Assembly (NCBI RefSeq): GCF_020783315.1
Contig: NZ_CP086063.1
Location: 2,282,501-2,346,500 of the forward strand
Direction: 5' to 3'
Length of the DNA: 64,000 bases
From: Ferruginibacter lapsinanis
GTDB lineage: Bacteria; Bacteroidota; Bacteroidia; Chitinophagales; Chitinophagaceae
Shown here: piece by piece, positions 46,096 through 53,799 of the stretch
How positions within the stretch are numbered: position 1 is the first letter of the stretch
Layout: each line of letters opens with the position of its first letter
Notes under the pieces: generated by a model
Told to the model about the DNA's origin: nothing
The model's database searches: none
What the model saw: only the letters and a program-made list of their open reading frames with translations
Made by a program: the position numbers and the translations under genes

Positions 46096-47141
46096 CCTTT
46101 ATTGCATGCGTTAACGAAAGCCGACCAATAAGGGTCGTCTTCCAGGTAAATCAATGCTTTTTCTTCATTGTTTTCTATCAATTGTATGCCATGTTTTTTT
46201 TCTTTGATCTCACCAACAAAAGAGCAAAGGATATTTTCTGCTTTCAATCGATCAATTACAAGGGATACACTTTCTTGTTTACAAGTTATGATCATTGCTC
46301 CTGCACCTACACAGTAATGAGGATCAATAGAAAATAAGTTGCATACTGCTTTCTGTACTTCTCCGGTTGGGATAGTATCTTTGAAAATAACAGCTCCATT
46401 CCCTGATGCAGAAGCTAATTCATAGATAGCTCCTAGTATTCCCCCTTCAGTCACATCATGCATCGCTGTTATGTCTTCATGTCTATTTAAGATGCCTACT
46501 GCTGTTAAAGCATCTTTGAGTGAAGATGTTTCATAAAATAAATCGCAGGCTTTTTGATAGACTTCGTTTCCGAGATTATTTTTAACAGTTTCAGGGAAAC
46601 TCAAGGAAAGTATTGAAGTAGCAGTAAGTGCAGATTGTTTAGTAACTAAAATGGCATCGCCTGGTTTAGCTTGTTGTGAAGTAAGTACCTGCGATTTTGG
46701 AGCAACTGTGAAAAAAGTGCCTCCACCTGCAATAGTGGAATTTTGTCCTTCAATAAAACCTGTATGCCCACCTGTAATAGCAACTTTAATTGCTGCACAA
46801 AAACTATGAATATAATTCCAGTAGGTACTGAAATCTTCTTTTGAAAAAGTTGCAGGAAGGTTTAACACAAATTGTCCATACATGGGTGCAAATCCTGTGG
46901 TAGCCATGTCATTAGCCATCAGGTGTACCGACAACCATGCAGATTCCTGTAAGCCTAATGATGGAATAAGAGAGAGGGGATCGCTTGTGCTTGCCAGGAC
47001 CATACCATCGGGAAGATCTATAACAGATACATCTACGCCGAATTGCGGCCCAACACTAACCTCATTTCTTTTGTAGCCACACTTTTTTTGCACAATGTTT
47101 TTAAAGTCGGTATTGCTTATTTTTCCCAGTTTGCCTTTCAT
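46086..47141 (-). CDS. AIR synthase (PurM/HypE/ThiL superfamily) related protein
   Basis: A 351-residue ATP-dependent superfamily member. VGPQFGVDVSVIDLPDG is the N-terminal substrate/metal motif, SDPLSLIPSLGLQESAWLSVHLMANDMATTGFAP corresponds to the nucleotide-binding Asp-rich region, and GGHTGFIEGQNSTIAGGG and AMHDVTEGGILGAIYELA follow in the second half. There is no C-terminal Cys motif of HypE, and the thiamine-control context makes a ThiL-like kinase or novel ATP-using step plausible. The ATG at 47141 directly follows the methyltransferase stop; in-frame ATGs at 47156 and 47153 are also possible. It overlaps the next gene by 10 bp. Confidence 0.85.
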   Translation of the reverse strand: MKGKLGKISNTDFKNIVQKKCGYKRNEVSVGPQFGVDVSVIDLPDGMVLASTSDPLSLIPSLGLQESAWLSVHLMANDMATTGFAPMYGQFVLNLPATFSKEDFSTYWNYIHSFCAAIKVAITGGHTGFIEGQNSTIAGGGTFFTVAPKSQVLTSQQAKPGDAILVTKQSALTATSILSLSFPETVKNNLGNEVYQKACDLFYETSSLKDALTAVGILNRHEDITAMHDVTEGGILGAIYELASASGNGAVIFKDTIPTGEVQKAVCNLFSIDPHYCVGAGAMIITCKQESVSLVIDRLKAENILCSFVGEIKEKKHGIQLIENNEEKALIYLEDDPYWSAFVNACNKGWK

Positions 47142-47142
47142 A

Positions 47143-47865
47143 TCATTTAACATCATTTAACTTGATATACAAACCGAAAAAATCTCCATAAGGCAATCCC
47201 CATTGTTGAACAGGAAACCATTTTGGCAATCCTGTACAAGTCCACTCAATAGTGTAATCTCTTCCTTTTAAGGCTTCATCAATTATTGCTGTAAGTTTTT
47301 TTGGGGTATAAAATGTAGCGGTAACATAAAATGGATTTTTCCCAAACAGTTGCTGAACTCGCCTGCGTAATACCTTTGGAGAATTCCTGTTCATCATTCC
47401 CATTGCCACTCCATATTTTGCCACTCTTGTTGCTTCCCGTATCACTTTTACCGGATCTTTATAGTATTCAAAAGTGGTAATAAAAGCCAAGGCGTCAAAA
47501 GTATGATCTTTAAACGGCATATGATGAGAGTCTGCCATCACGAGGTCGCCATCAAATAAATGAATTGCCTGTGAAAGCATAAGCGGGGAAATATCTCCGC
47601 CGGTAGCTTTGATGCCTATCTCTTTCCACCATCTTGTAAAACGAGTAGTGCCACAACCAAATTCAAGTAATGTTTTAATTCGCTTGTCTTTTGATACCAA
47701 CTGTTCCATTACTTTTTTTTGCCAGATCTCCGCACGTTTGTATCTTCCTTCATACCATTGCTCATAGGTGTCGGTGTGCTCACGGTTAAAGAACCATTCT
47801 GGTCTTTCTTGCCAGTTTTGTTGTGTTTTGGGGATTAATTCAAAAACTTTTTTTTGTACTTCCAT
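47143..47865 (-). CDS. Class I SAM-dependent methyltransferase in TPP-riboswitch operon
   Basis: A 240-residue Rossmann-fold methyltransferase. Motif I is LLEFGCGTTRFTRWW (about residues 64-78), motif II GGDISPLMLSQA, then DLVMADSHHMPFKDHTFDALAFITTFEYY (motifs III/IV of the UbiE/Methyltransf_11 type). The start is ATG 47865 (MEVQKKVFELI). It is the first gene after the riboswitch, about 70 nt from the aptamer. Its substrate is unknown; the context points to thiamine or a thiamine precursor or derivative. Confidence 0.87.
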   Translation of the reverse strand: MEVQKKVFELIPKTQQNWQERPEWFFNREHTDTYEQWYEGRYKRAEIWQKKVMEQLVSKDKRIKTLLEFGCGTTRFTRWWKEIGIKATGGDISPLMLSQAIHLFDGDLVMADSHHMPFKDHTFDALAFITTFEYYKDPVKVIREATRVAKYGVAMGMMNRNSPKVLRRRVQQLFGKNPFYVTATFYTPKKLTAIIDEALKGRDYTIEWTCTGLPKWFPVQQWGLPYGDFFGLYIKLNDVK

Positions 47866-47936
47866 GGTGTTATTTTTTTTACAAAAAATACACGGAGAGA
47901 AATGGAAAGTCAAAAAAGAATGGAGTGTTGAAGTAC

Positions 47937-48015
47937 TGCATCCCTACGTTGGCATTATCCAAATCAGGTTTCGGGTATTATCTCAGCCAGCACTTGTTTT
48001 CTGGCACCCCGTGCA
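47937..48015 (-). promoter_or_regulatory. TPP riboswitch (THI element)
   Basis: On the minus strand, in order: GGGGTGCC, GGCTGAGATAATACCC, AACCTGATTTGGATAATGCC and AACGTAGGGA. These are the hallmark conserved segments of the TPP aptamer (pyrimidine-binding helix arm with CTGAGA, diphosphate-binding arm with ACCTGAT and GGATAATGCCA). TGCA at both ends closes P1. I see no terminator between aptamer and start codon, so control is probably at translation or by a structure that I cannot resolve. Confidence 0.96.
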
Positions 48016-48025
48016 TTTAATTTTT

Positions 48026-48033
48026 CAAAGTTA
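48026..48033 (-). promoter_or_regulatory. Putative -7 element of the TPP-riboswitch operon
   Basis: CAAAGTTA on the plus strand is TAACTTTG on the minus strand (TAnnTTTG), 11 bp before the first aptamer base, so transcription would start almost at P1. Confidence 0.6.
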
Positions 48034-48390
48034 GTAAGATAAAAAATAAATTGAGTATTTTTTATGGCATTACTAAAATGATGTATATGTTGGATTGTAA
48101 TGTTCGGTTGTGGAGGGATGTTTAGCATTCATTGATCAAGGACTGTTCAGAAGGTAAAATGATGCCAATGTTACACTATTACTTGGATGGATTTTTATTA
48201 AAAATTGACTATAAATATGCTGACTATGTGACAGGAAAAAAGCCTTGTGAGGCACTGCTGTCGTGTGTTCAAGTTGTTTTTGCAGGCATATAAAAGAGTA
48301 TCTATGTATTTTGCATCTTTAGTTATTCAGGCATGGTTTATGTGCTATATTTTGTGGAATCTTTTTTATAAATCCGTAAAAAATAATTCT
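48034..48390. other. Gap between TPP-riboswitch promoter and small gene
   Basis: About 355 bp, AT-rich. In-frame open sequence on the plus strand from GTG at 48247 is continuous with the small gene at 48391, but its translation looks unlike the conserved part. No hairpin or repeat is obvious. Confidence 0.4.
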
Positions 48391-48588
48391 ATGTATCATC
48401 ATCTAATTAAACAAAAATTACAAGGAAGTAATGTAGTTGGTTTTCACTCCACTGTTACAGATAAGATCCACGCAGTAATCAAAAAAAGTAAAGAAAGACA
48501 TGCCGTAATAATGAAGGGCATGAGCAAATTTCAAAAGCAAATATTTCTCCAATTAGAAAAGCTTAGAAATTTGAAAAGTCTTTTTTGA
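48391..48588 (+). CDS. Small basic hypothetical protein
   Basis: A 65-residue frame from ATG 48391: MYHHLIKQKLQGSNVVGFH..., rich in Lys, Ile and His, with helical pattern (KIHAVIKKSKERHAVIMKGM, FLQLEKLRNLKSLF). Unrecognised. The frame continues upstream to a GTG at 48247 through hydrophobic, less protein-like sequence. Real expression is uncertain. Confidence 0.4.
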   Translation: MYHHLIKQKLQGSNVVGFHSTVTDKIHAVIKKSKERHAVIMKGMSKFQKQIFLQLEKLRNLKSLF

Positions 48589-48648
48589 AAAATGTGAAGC
48601 GGTTAATTTTCTGGCTGTAGTGTTATGTAATGTTCTTAATAAGAATAT

Positions 48649-49173
48649 ATGAGATTCTTTTTATTATTCAGTTGTCTTATTATTATTGAACTTTCATTTG
48701 GTCAGGATAAGCCTATGAGGTATGATAAGGTAATTAATCAAATTCCTTTGGGTAAAGAACAGTTGTTTGATAGAGTGTTATTATGGTTTGACAGATCTTT
48801 TTTTAATAATGAAGATGTTATCAAAGTAACAAACAGAAAGGCCGGTATGATCGCTGGTAAGGCTGTTTTTTATTCAGGTTATAAAGTGCCTGTAAATAAT
48901 ATCGACAGTGTAAATGACGATAAATTTGTGAATTATAATTTTGAATGGACAATTTGGATAAACAATAATTACATTTATTTTAGTATTCCACAGATTTATA
49001 TTAATGGAACAACACTTGTTACTACTGCAAAAAAATGTCCAATTGTTATATTGGCTCAATCTGATGAAATAACAGACAGTCAGTGGAATCTGGCAAAAAT
49101 ATATTTAATAAAGAATTTGGATGTTTTATTAGATTCTTTGCAATATAAATTATTAAATCCCTCCGCAAGATAG
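48649..49173 (+). CDS. DUF4468-like exported protein
   Basis: A 174-residue protein with signal peptide (residues 1-18, ELSFGQ). GKEQLFDRVLLWFDRSFFNNEDVIKVTNRKAGMIAGKA matches the DUF4468 'TBP-like' domain, found only in Bacteroidota secreted proteins of unknown function. The next gene downstream, after 131 bp, is a WG-repeat protein; no functional link is evident. Confidence 0.78.
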   Translation: MRFFLLFSCLIIIELSFGQDKPMRYDKVINQIPLGKEQLFDRVLLWFDRSFFNNEDVIKVTNRKAGMIAGKAVFYSGYKVPVNNIDSVNDDKFVNYNFEWTIWINNNYIYFSIPQIYINGTTLVTTAKKCPIVILAQSDEITDSQWNLAKIYLIKNLDVLLDSLQYKLLNPSAR

Positions 49174-49304
49174 CCGTTTGCGATTTTTCTGTCAGGTAGC
49201 ACGAAGAAATGATTTTTCATAAAAATACCCATATACGGGTATGCTTAGTAAATGATTTTGTCTTTATTTTCAATGTCATTTATAATTGAAGATTATTTTT
49301 GTTT

Positions 49305-50660
49305 ATGAAAAAAATCGGGTTGTTTGTTACAACAGTTTTAGGTTTACTCCTATCAGTTCAAAGTCAAGATCTTATCGCCTTTAAAAATGCTAAAGGTCTT
49401 TGGGGTTTTAAAGACAAAACAGGGAAGGTGATTGTAGAACCAAAATATTTGTACAAGCCTTCTTCATTTGTTGAGGGGCGTTCAATTATTAGCAAAACAT
49501 ATAGTTTGAAAGGAGTGGTAGATGAGAAAGGTAAAGAAATTACTCCGCCGATTTATTATTCCATTACAAATTTTAAGCATGGCTTTGCAACGGTTACTAA
49601 GGAATTCGTTGACAGTGTTAAACTGAAGCAAGGGAAATTAGTAAGAACCACAGTAAGAGGAGTCATTGACAGAAACGGGAAAGAGGTAGTTCCGGTTATT
49701 TACAAGGAACTTTTCGGAGACCTCAGTAATGGTTGGTTTGCGATGGCCACCGATACCCTCAACAAAAAATTTTATTATAATACCGAAGGAAAAATATTTG
49801 CCGTTCCAGAAGGGATGTTTATTTATAATTACAGGGTAGATGGCAAAAAATTTGTGGTAGGTAAAAATGGAAAGGTTGGGTTGATCGATAAAAATTTTAA
49901 AGAGTTACTTCCGTTTGATTATTCGCTGATATCACCTACACAAAATAATTTACTGATCGTTGGTCAGAATAATTTAGTTGGATTGATGGATGATCGTACA
50001 CTAAAGTGGATTGTTCAGCCGAAGTATAAGAATATCAGTTTTTTTCAACAAGGTTATGGGGTTTTCACAGATGAACAAGGTTTATTGGGTGCTATCAATA
50101 CAAAAGGTGTAGTTACTACAAAACCTCAGTTCAATACAATATATCGTATTGATAAAACAAATTCAGCACTGGCTATGTACATGTATAAAGGTTCTGACCA
50201 ATCCGGATTAGTAGACCTTGCCACCGGAAAGATCATTACTCCGGCAAAGTATCTCATGTTGCCTTATGATTATGATAACGGGATAATAGTTTTCAGGAAG
50301 GATAATAAAAAAGGGATGATCGATTCAACAGGCAAGGAGCTTTTTTACGCAGCCTACGACGATTTTTCATCCGGGTTTAGTTACAACAGGGCGTGGGTAA
50401 TGAAGCAAAATAAATTTGGATTTATAGACAATACAGGTAAGTTGGTAATACCTATTCAATATGACATTGTAGGTGGTTTTGTTGAAGGATTGGCTAAAGT
50501 AAGAGTTAATGGAAAATACGGGTATATTGATCCGAATGGCAAATTGGTGATACCTCAAATTTATTTAGATGCACAAAATTTTGAATCGGGTATGGCATGG
50601 GTGAAAGATGAAACCAATCGAACATATTATATTGATAAGGAAGGGAAGGAGGTGAAGTAA
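49305..50660 (+). CDS. WG-repeat exported protein
   Basis: A 451-residue protein with an N-terminal signal peptide (about 1-20, VQSQD). It then carries some eight to ten WG (KWG) repeats of about 45 residues, e.g. LWGFKDKTGKVIVEPKY, GVVDEKGKEITPPIYY, KFGFIDNTGKLVIPIQYD, KYGYIDPNGKLVIPQIYL. WG repeats form beta-sheet modules in surface and periplasmic proteins; the role is unknown. The ATG at 49305 is chosen over an in-frame TTG two codons upstream. Confidence 0.88.
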   Translation: MKKIGLFVTTVLGLLLSVQSQDLIAFKNAKGLWGFKDKTGKVIVEPKYLYKPSSFVEGRSIISKTYSLKGVVDEKGKEITPPIYYSITNFKHGFATVTKEFVDSVKLKQGKLVRTTVRGVIDRNGKEVVPVIYKELFGDLSNGWFAMATDTLNKKFYYNTEGKIFAVPEGMFIYNYRVDGKKFVVGKNGKVGLIDKNFKELLPFDYSLISPTQNNLLIVGQNNLVGLMDDRTLKWIVQPKYKNISFFQQGYGVFTDEQGLLGAINTKGVVTTKPQFNTIYRIDKTNSALAMYMYKGSDQSGLVDLATGKIITPAKYLMLPYDYDNGIIVFRKDNKKGMIDSTGKELFYAAYDDFSSGFSYNRAWVMKQNKFGFIDNTGKLVIPIQYDIVGGFVEGLAKVRVNGKYGYIDPNGKLVIPQIYLDAQNFESGMAWVKDETNRTYYIDKEGKEVK

Positions 50661-50738
50661 TTTTTGTAATAGACATAATGCTGTTTAATAACGGCACAAA
50701 AATTTGTCTAATTAAAATCATAGTCCCTACAAAACCAC

Positions 50739-51299
50739 CTAAATATTTTGAATAGTAATTCTTCTTTTTTCCTTTAATGCTTTAAAATGTGTGGGGGTTA
50801 ATCCTGTCGCTTTTTTAAATTGTGTAGACAGATGCCCAACACTACTATAATGCAGCATATCTGCAATTTCAGAAAAAGAGTGTTCTTTGAATATGATCAA
50901 TTCCTTTATTCGTTCAATTTTTAAAGAAATAATATACTGCTCTATCGTAGTAGCTTCAACTTCTGAAAAGAAATTGGCTAAATAAGTATAACTATGCCCT
51001 AATTTTTCACTTAATAAAACAGAGAACTTGATATTGGGTTTCTCATCAGAATTGTAGACGTAGTCTATCATAACCTTTCTTACCTTCTCTATTAATACAC
51101 CCTGTTTTTTTTCTAATAATTCTAGCCCAACTTTTTTGATCCTGTTGTTCAGTTTCCTTTTTTTGTCATCAGAAATAGGCTCTTTGGTTTCTATTTCCCC
51201 TAGTTCTACTTTTATTGGCGAAATATTAAGTTCTTCCAGAGCTTCTTTAACAACCATTTTGCAGCTTTCGCAAGCCATATTTCTTACATAGATTTTCAT
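50739..51299 (-). CDS. AraC-family regulator with N-terminal HMA-like Cys motif
   Basis: A 186-residue protein fusing an HMA-type domain (MKIYVRNMACESCKMVVKEALEEL, about 1-75, with the metal-binding MxCxxC motif) to an AraC helix-turn-helix (about 85-180; HSFSEIADMLHYSSVGHLSTQFKKATGLTPTHFK). This suggests a transcription factor that senses copper or another soft metal directly. No metal-efflux gene is adjacent, so its targets lie elsewhere. An imperfect 21-bp hairpin lies just before the start (51315..51360). Confidence 0.88.
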   Translation of the reverse strand: MKIYVRNMACESCKMVVKEALEELNISPIKVELGEIETKEPISDDKKRKLNNRIKKVGLELLEKKQGVLIEKVRKVMIDYVYNSDEKPNIKFSVLLSEKLGHSYTYLANFFSEVEATTIEQYIISLKIERIKELIIFKEHSFSEIADMLHYSSVGHLSTQFKKATGLTPTHFKALKEKRRITIQNI

Positions 51300-51314
51300 A
51301 TTCTATTTTTTAGT

Positions 51315-51360
51315 CTGATAAATTAAAAGCCCTGCATTTGCAGGGCTTTTAATTTATCAG
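51315..51360 (-). terminator. Strong 21-bp hairpin after mdh, 15 bp before the AraC-type gene
   Basis: CTGATAAATTAAAAGCCCTGC (first 20 of 21 bases: CTGATAAATTAAAAGCCCTG) is exactly complementary to the sequence at 51340-51360, with loop ATTT. It begins 9 bp after the mdh stop on the minus strand and ends only 15 bp before the next start codon (51299), leaving little room for a separate promoter for the regulator gene. Confidence 0.8.
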
Positions 51361-51369
51361 GTTCTTAAT

Positions 51370-52299
51370 TTATAATGTTTTCAACACATCGTTCATGCTT
51401 CTTACTGCATCTGCACTTTTGTTGAAAGCAGCTTGTTCAGCGTCATTCAATTTAAAGTCAAGGATCTTTTCCCAGCCGTTTCTACCGATAATAACGGGAA
51501 CGCCTAAGCAAATATCTTTTTGTCCATATTCGCCATCTAAAGCTACACAGGCAGTGAATAATTTTTTCTCGTCACGTACAATAGCCTCAACCATTGCAGC
51601 ACCTGCAGCTCCGGGAGCATACCATGCAGAGGTGCCGATTAAAGCAGTCAAAGTAGCGCCACCAACCATCGTGTCTTTTACAATTTTTTCCTGTTGCTCA
51701 GCAGTTAAGAAATCTGTAACAGGAGCACTGTTCCAGGTAGCTTTGCTTATCAAAGGAATCATGGTAGTATCACCGTGTCCGCCAACAACTACTGCATTCA
51801 GATCAGCAGGGCTGCAACCTAATGTTTGGCTCAATTGGTAACGGAAACGAGCGCTATCCAAAGCTCCACCCATACCGATGATCTTATTTTTAGGTAATCC
51901 TGTAGATTGCAATGCCAGATAAGTCATTGTATCCATCGGGTTACTGATAACGATGATAATAGTATTTGGAGAGAATTTTAAAATGTTTTCTGCTACAGAT
52001 TTAACGATACCTGCGTTCACACCGATCAATTCTTCTCTGGTCATGCCCGGTTTACGTGGCAAACCTGAAGTAATTACTACTACATCGCTGTTAGCAGTTT
52101 TTGAGTAATCGTTTGTACTACCAACAATTTTGGTATCGAAACCAAGTAATGCAGCAGTCTGCATCATATCTTGTGCTTTACCTTCGGCAACACCTTCTTT
52201 AATATCTAATAAAACTAGTTCAGTGCATAGCTCTTTACGGGCAATATTATCAGCGCAAGTCGCACCTACGGCACCTGCACCTACTACGGTAACTTTCAT
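51370..52299 (-). CDS. mdh: Malate dehydrogenase (LDH-like type)
   Basis: A 309-residue NAD-dependent enzyme. Rossmann GAGAVGA at the N-terminus, D35 for NAD, substrate loop GLPRKPGMTREEL with the MDH arginines, VISNPMDTMTYLAL, and the catalytic His in VVGGHGDTTM. Length and the R-K-P-G loop place it with the LDH-like MDHs of Bacteroidota. Stand-alone gene with terminator. Confidence 0.97.
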   Translation of the reverse strand: MKVTVVGAGAVGATCADNIARKELCTELVLLDIKEGVAEGKAQDMMQTAALLGFDTKIVGSTNDYSKTANSDVVVITSGLPRKPGMTREELIGVNAGIVKSVAENILKFSPNTIIIVISNPMDTMTYLALQSTGLPKNKIIGMGGALDSARFRYQLSQTLGCSPADLNAVVVGGHGDTTMIPLISKATWNSAPVTDFLTAEQQEKIVKDTMVGGATLTALIGTSAWYAPGAAGAAMVEAIVRDEKKLFTACVALDGEYGQKDICLGVPVIIGRNGWEKILDFKLNDAEQAAFNKSADAVRSMNDVLKTL

Positions 52300-52365
52300 A
52301 ATACAATCATTTATTTTTTGATAAAATTAATTTGCGGTGCAAAGGTAGTTCATTACACAATTGGA

Positions 52366-52857
52366 TTACAATGCTTCAGCAATTTTTTCTACGGGAACGC
52401 TACCGTCGAAAGCCTTTACAAACTGTCCTTTTTTATCGTATAAAAATAAGGCCGGGAAATTCCTTATGTTATAGAAGGTACCCAGAAACCAGGAGGGGTC
52501 TCTGGCAACGGTGATATTTGGATATTTGCTTAGTTGATAGTTTTGATAAAAACTATACAAATACTTATAGTCAAGAGGTGATGCCATTACTATTTGTATC
52601 TTTTTAAAGCGTTTGATATGAGCAATCAATTCGCTGGTTTCGTGCTTGCAATGTTCGCAATCCGGACTAAAAGCCATGATAAGTGTAGCTTTTCTTTTTT
52701 TTAGGTCAGCTTTAGCAAATTTGGTACTGTCGGGTACTTTTGTAAAAGAAAAAGGTGGTATCTGGGTGAATTTCAGATAAAGTAGTGAGGTATCTGCCTG
52801 GGCAAATAACATCTTGCTACATGCAAAAAGAGCGATAATCAGGAATATTTTCTTCAT
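52366..52857 (-). CDS. TlpA/thioredoxin-like exported protein
   Basis: A 163-residue protein with signal peptide (about 1-20). MAFSPDCEHCKHETSEL holds the redox CxxC (CEHC) in a peroxiredoxin/thioredoxin-like fold; the cis-Pro region is FPALFLYDKKG. The extracytoplasmic location fits a thiol-disulphide role in protein folding or cytochrome maturation. Upstream (plus strand) lies the efp promoter. Confidence 0.85.
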   Translation of the reverse strand: MKKIFLIIALFACSKMLFAQADTSLLYLKFTQIPPFSFTKVPDSTKFAKADLKKRKATLIMAFSPDCEHCKHETSELIAHIKRFKKIQIVMASPLDYKYLYSFYQNYQLSKYPNITVARDPSWFLGTFYNIRNFPALFLYDKKGQFVKAFDGSVPVEKIAEAL

Positions 52858-52948
52858 TGGGTAAATTTTTACAAAGCTAAATTTATATCTGCGATATTAT
52901 ACTCTGCAACATTAAGCAGTTAAATTTCCATTTTAGCCGTACTATTAG

Positions 52949-52956
52949 TACTTTTG
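52949..52956 (+). promoter_or_regulatory. Putative -7 element of efp
   Basis: TACTTTTG matches TAnnTTTG, 43 bp before the efp ATG. Confidence 0.6.
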
Positions 52957-52999
52957 CAACCCAATAACAAAACAGCAATAATAAAATAAATCAACTAAT

Positions 53000-53569
53000 A
53001 TGGCAACAACAGCAGATATGCGTTCAGGATTGGTCATCAAAGTAGATGGTAGTCTTTACTCAGTAATTGAATTTGGTCAGAATAAAACTGCAAGAGCTGC
53101 AGCGAAAGTTTGGGCAAAATTAAAAGGGGTTGATAACAACCGTACCATTGAAGTAACTTGGAACAGTGGAGAAACCATTCATCCGGTTAGAGTAGAAAAG
53201 AAGGCGTATCAATTCCTGTATAAAGATGATACAGGCTATAATTTCATGGATAATGAAACTTTTGAGCAAATAGCAGTTCAGGAAAGTATGATCGATGCAC
53301 CTAAATTCTTAAAAGATGGTCAGGAAGTATCTGTACTAATTAATGGTGAAACTGAACAACCGATGGGAGTTGAGTTGCCTGATAAAATTGTACTGTTGGT
53401 TACTTATAGCGAACCTGGAGCAAAAGGAGATACTGCAACACGTACATTAAAGCCTGCTACTGTAGAAACAGGAGCAACTGTAAATGTACCATTATTCGTT
53501 AATGAAGGAGAATTGATCAGAGTGAATGCTAAAACAGGCGAATATGTAGAAAGAGTGAAAGAGAGCTAA
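53000..53569 (+). CDS. efp: Elongation factor P, Arg-tip type
   Basis: A 189-residue protein with the three beta-barrel domains of EF-P, which relieves ribosome stalling at polyproline. At the tip of domain I, where many bacteria have a modified lysine (K34 in the E. coli PGKG loop), this protein reads NKTARAAAKVWAKLK, with Arg at position 32. Arg32 is the residue that EarP rhamnosylates in Pseudomonas and relatives; whether this Arg is modified, and by what, is not known. C-terminal EF-P motif: TYSEPGAKGDTATRTLKPATVETG. A terminator follows. Confidence 0.95.
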   Translation: MATTADMRSGLVIKVDGSLYSVIEFGQNKTARAAAKVWAKLKGVDNNRTIEVTWNSGETIHPVRVEKKAYQFLYKDDTGYNFMDNETFEQIAVQESMIDAPKFLKDGQEVSVLINGETEQPMGVELPDKIVLLVTYSEPGAKGDTATRTLKPATVETGATVNVPLFVNEGELIRVNAKTGEYVERVKES

Positions 53570-53593
53570 AACAAATGACAGAATTTTGATATA

Positions 53594-53625
53594 AAAGAGG
53601 CTGATTTGCAAAAATCAGCCTCTTT
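53594..53625 (+). terminator. Terminator after efp
   Basis: AAAGAGGCTGATTT and AAATCAGCCTCTTT form a 14-bp stem around a 4-nt loop, then CATTTT. Confidence 0.9.
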
Positions 53626-53799
53626 CATTTTAGGCCGTTTTCCCCATTTTTTTGTGATTTTTAGGGTGTTTTAAGGCAGTTTTTAACATTTTTTGGTCAA
53701 ATTCTATATTTTTAATTTTTCAGAAATTTGCATTTTTGATAAATCATTCCCTATCTTAGCAGCCCCGTTTAAATAAAGTAAACCATTTAATTTTTTAAC

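Noticed and set aside
46086-47141. Calling the AIR-synthase-like gene hypE
   Set aside because: No hydrogenase genes in view and no C-terminal HypE cysteine motif; the TPP riboswitch points elsewhere.
49225-49242. Dyad ATACCC...GGGTAT upstream of the WG-repeat gene as an operator
   Set aside because: Only 6 bp per arm and no second copy elsewhere in the window; not distinguishable from chance.
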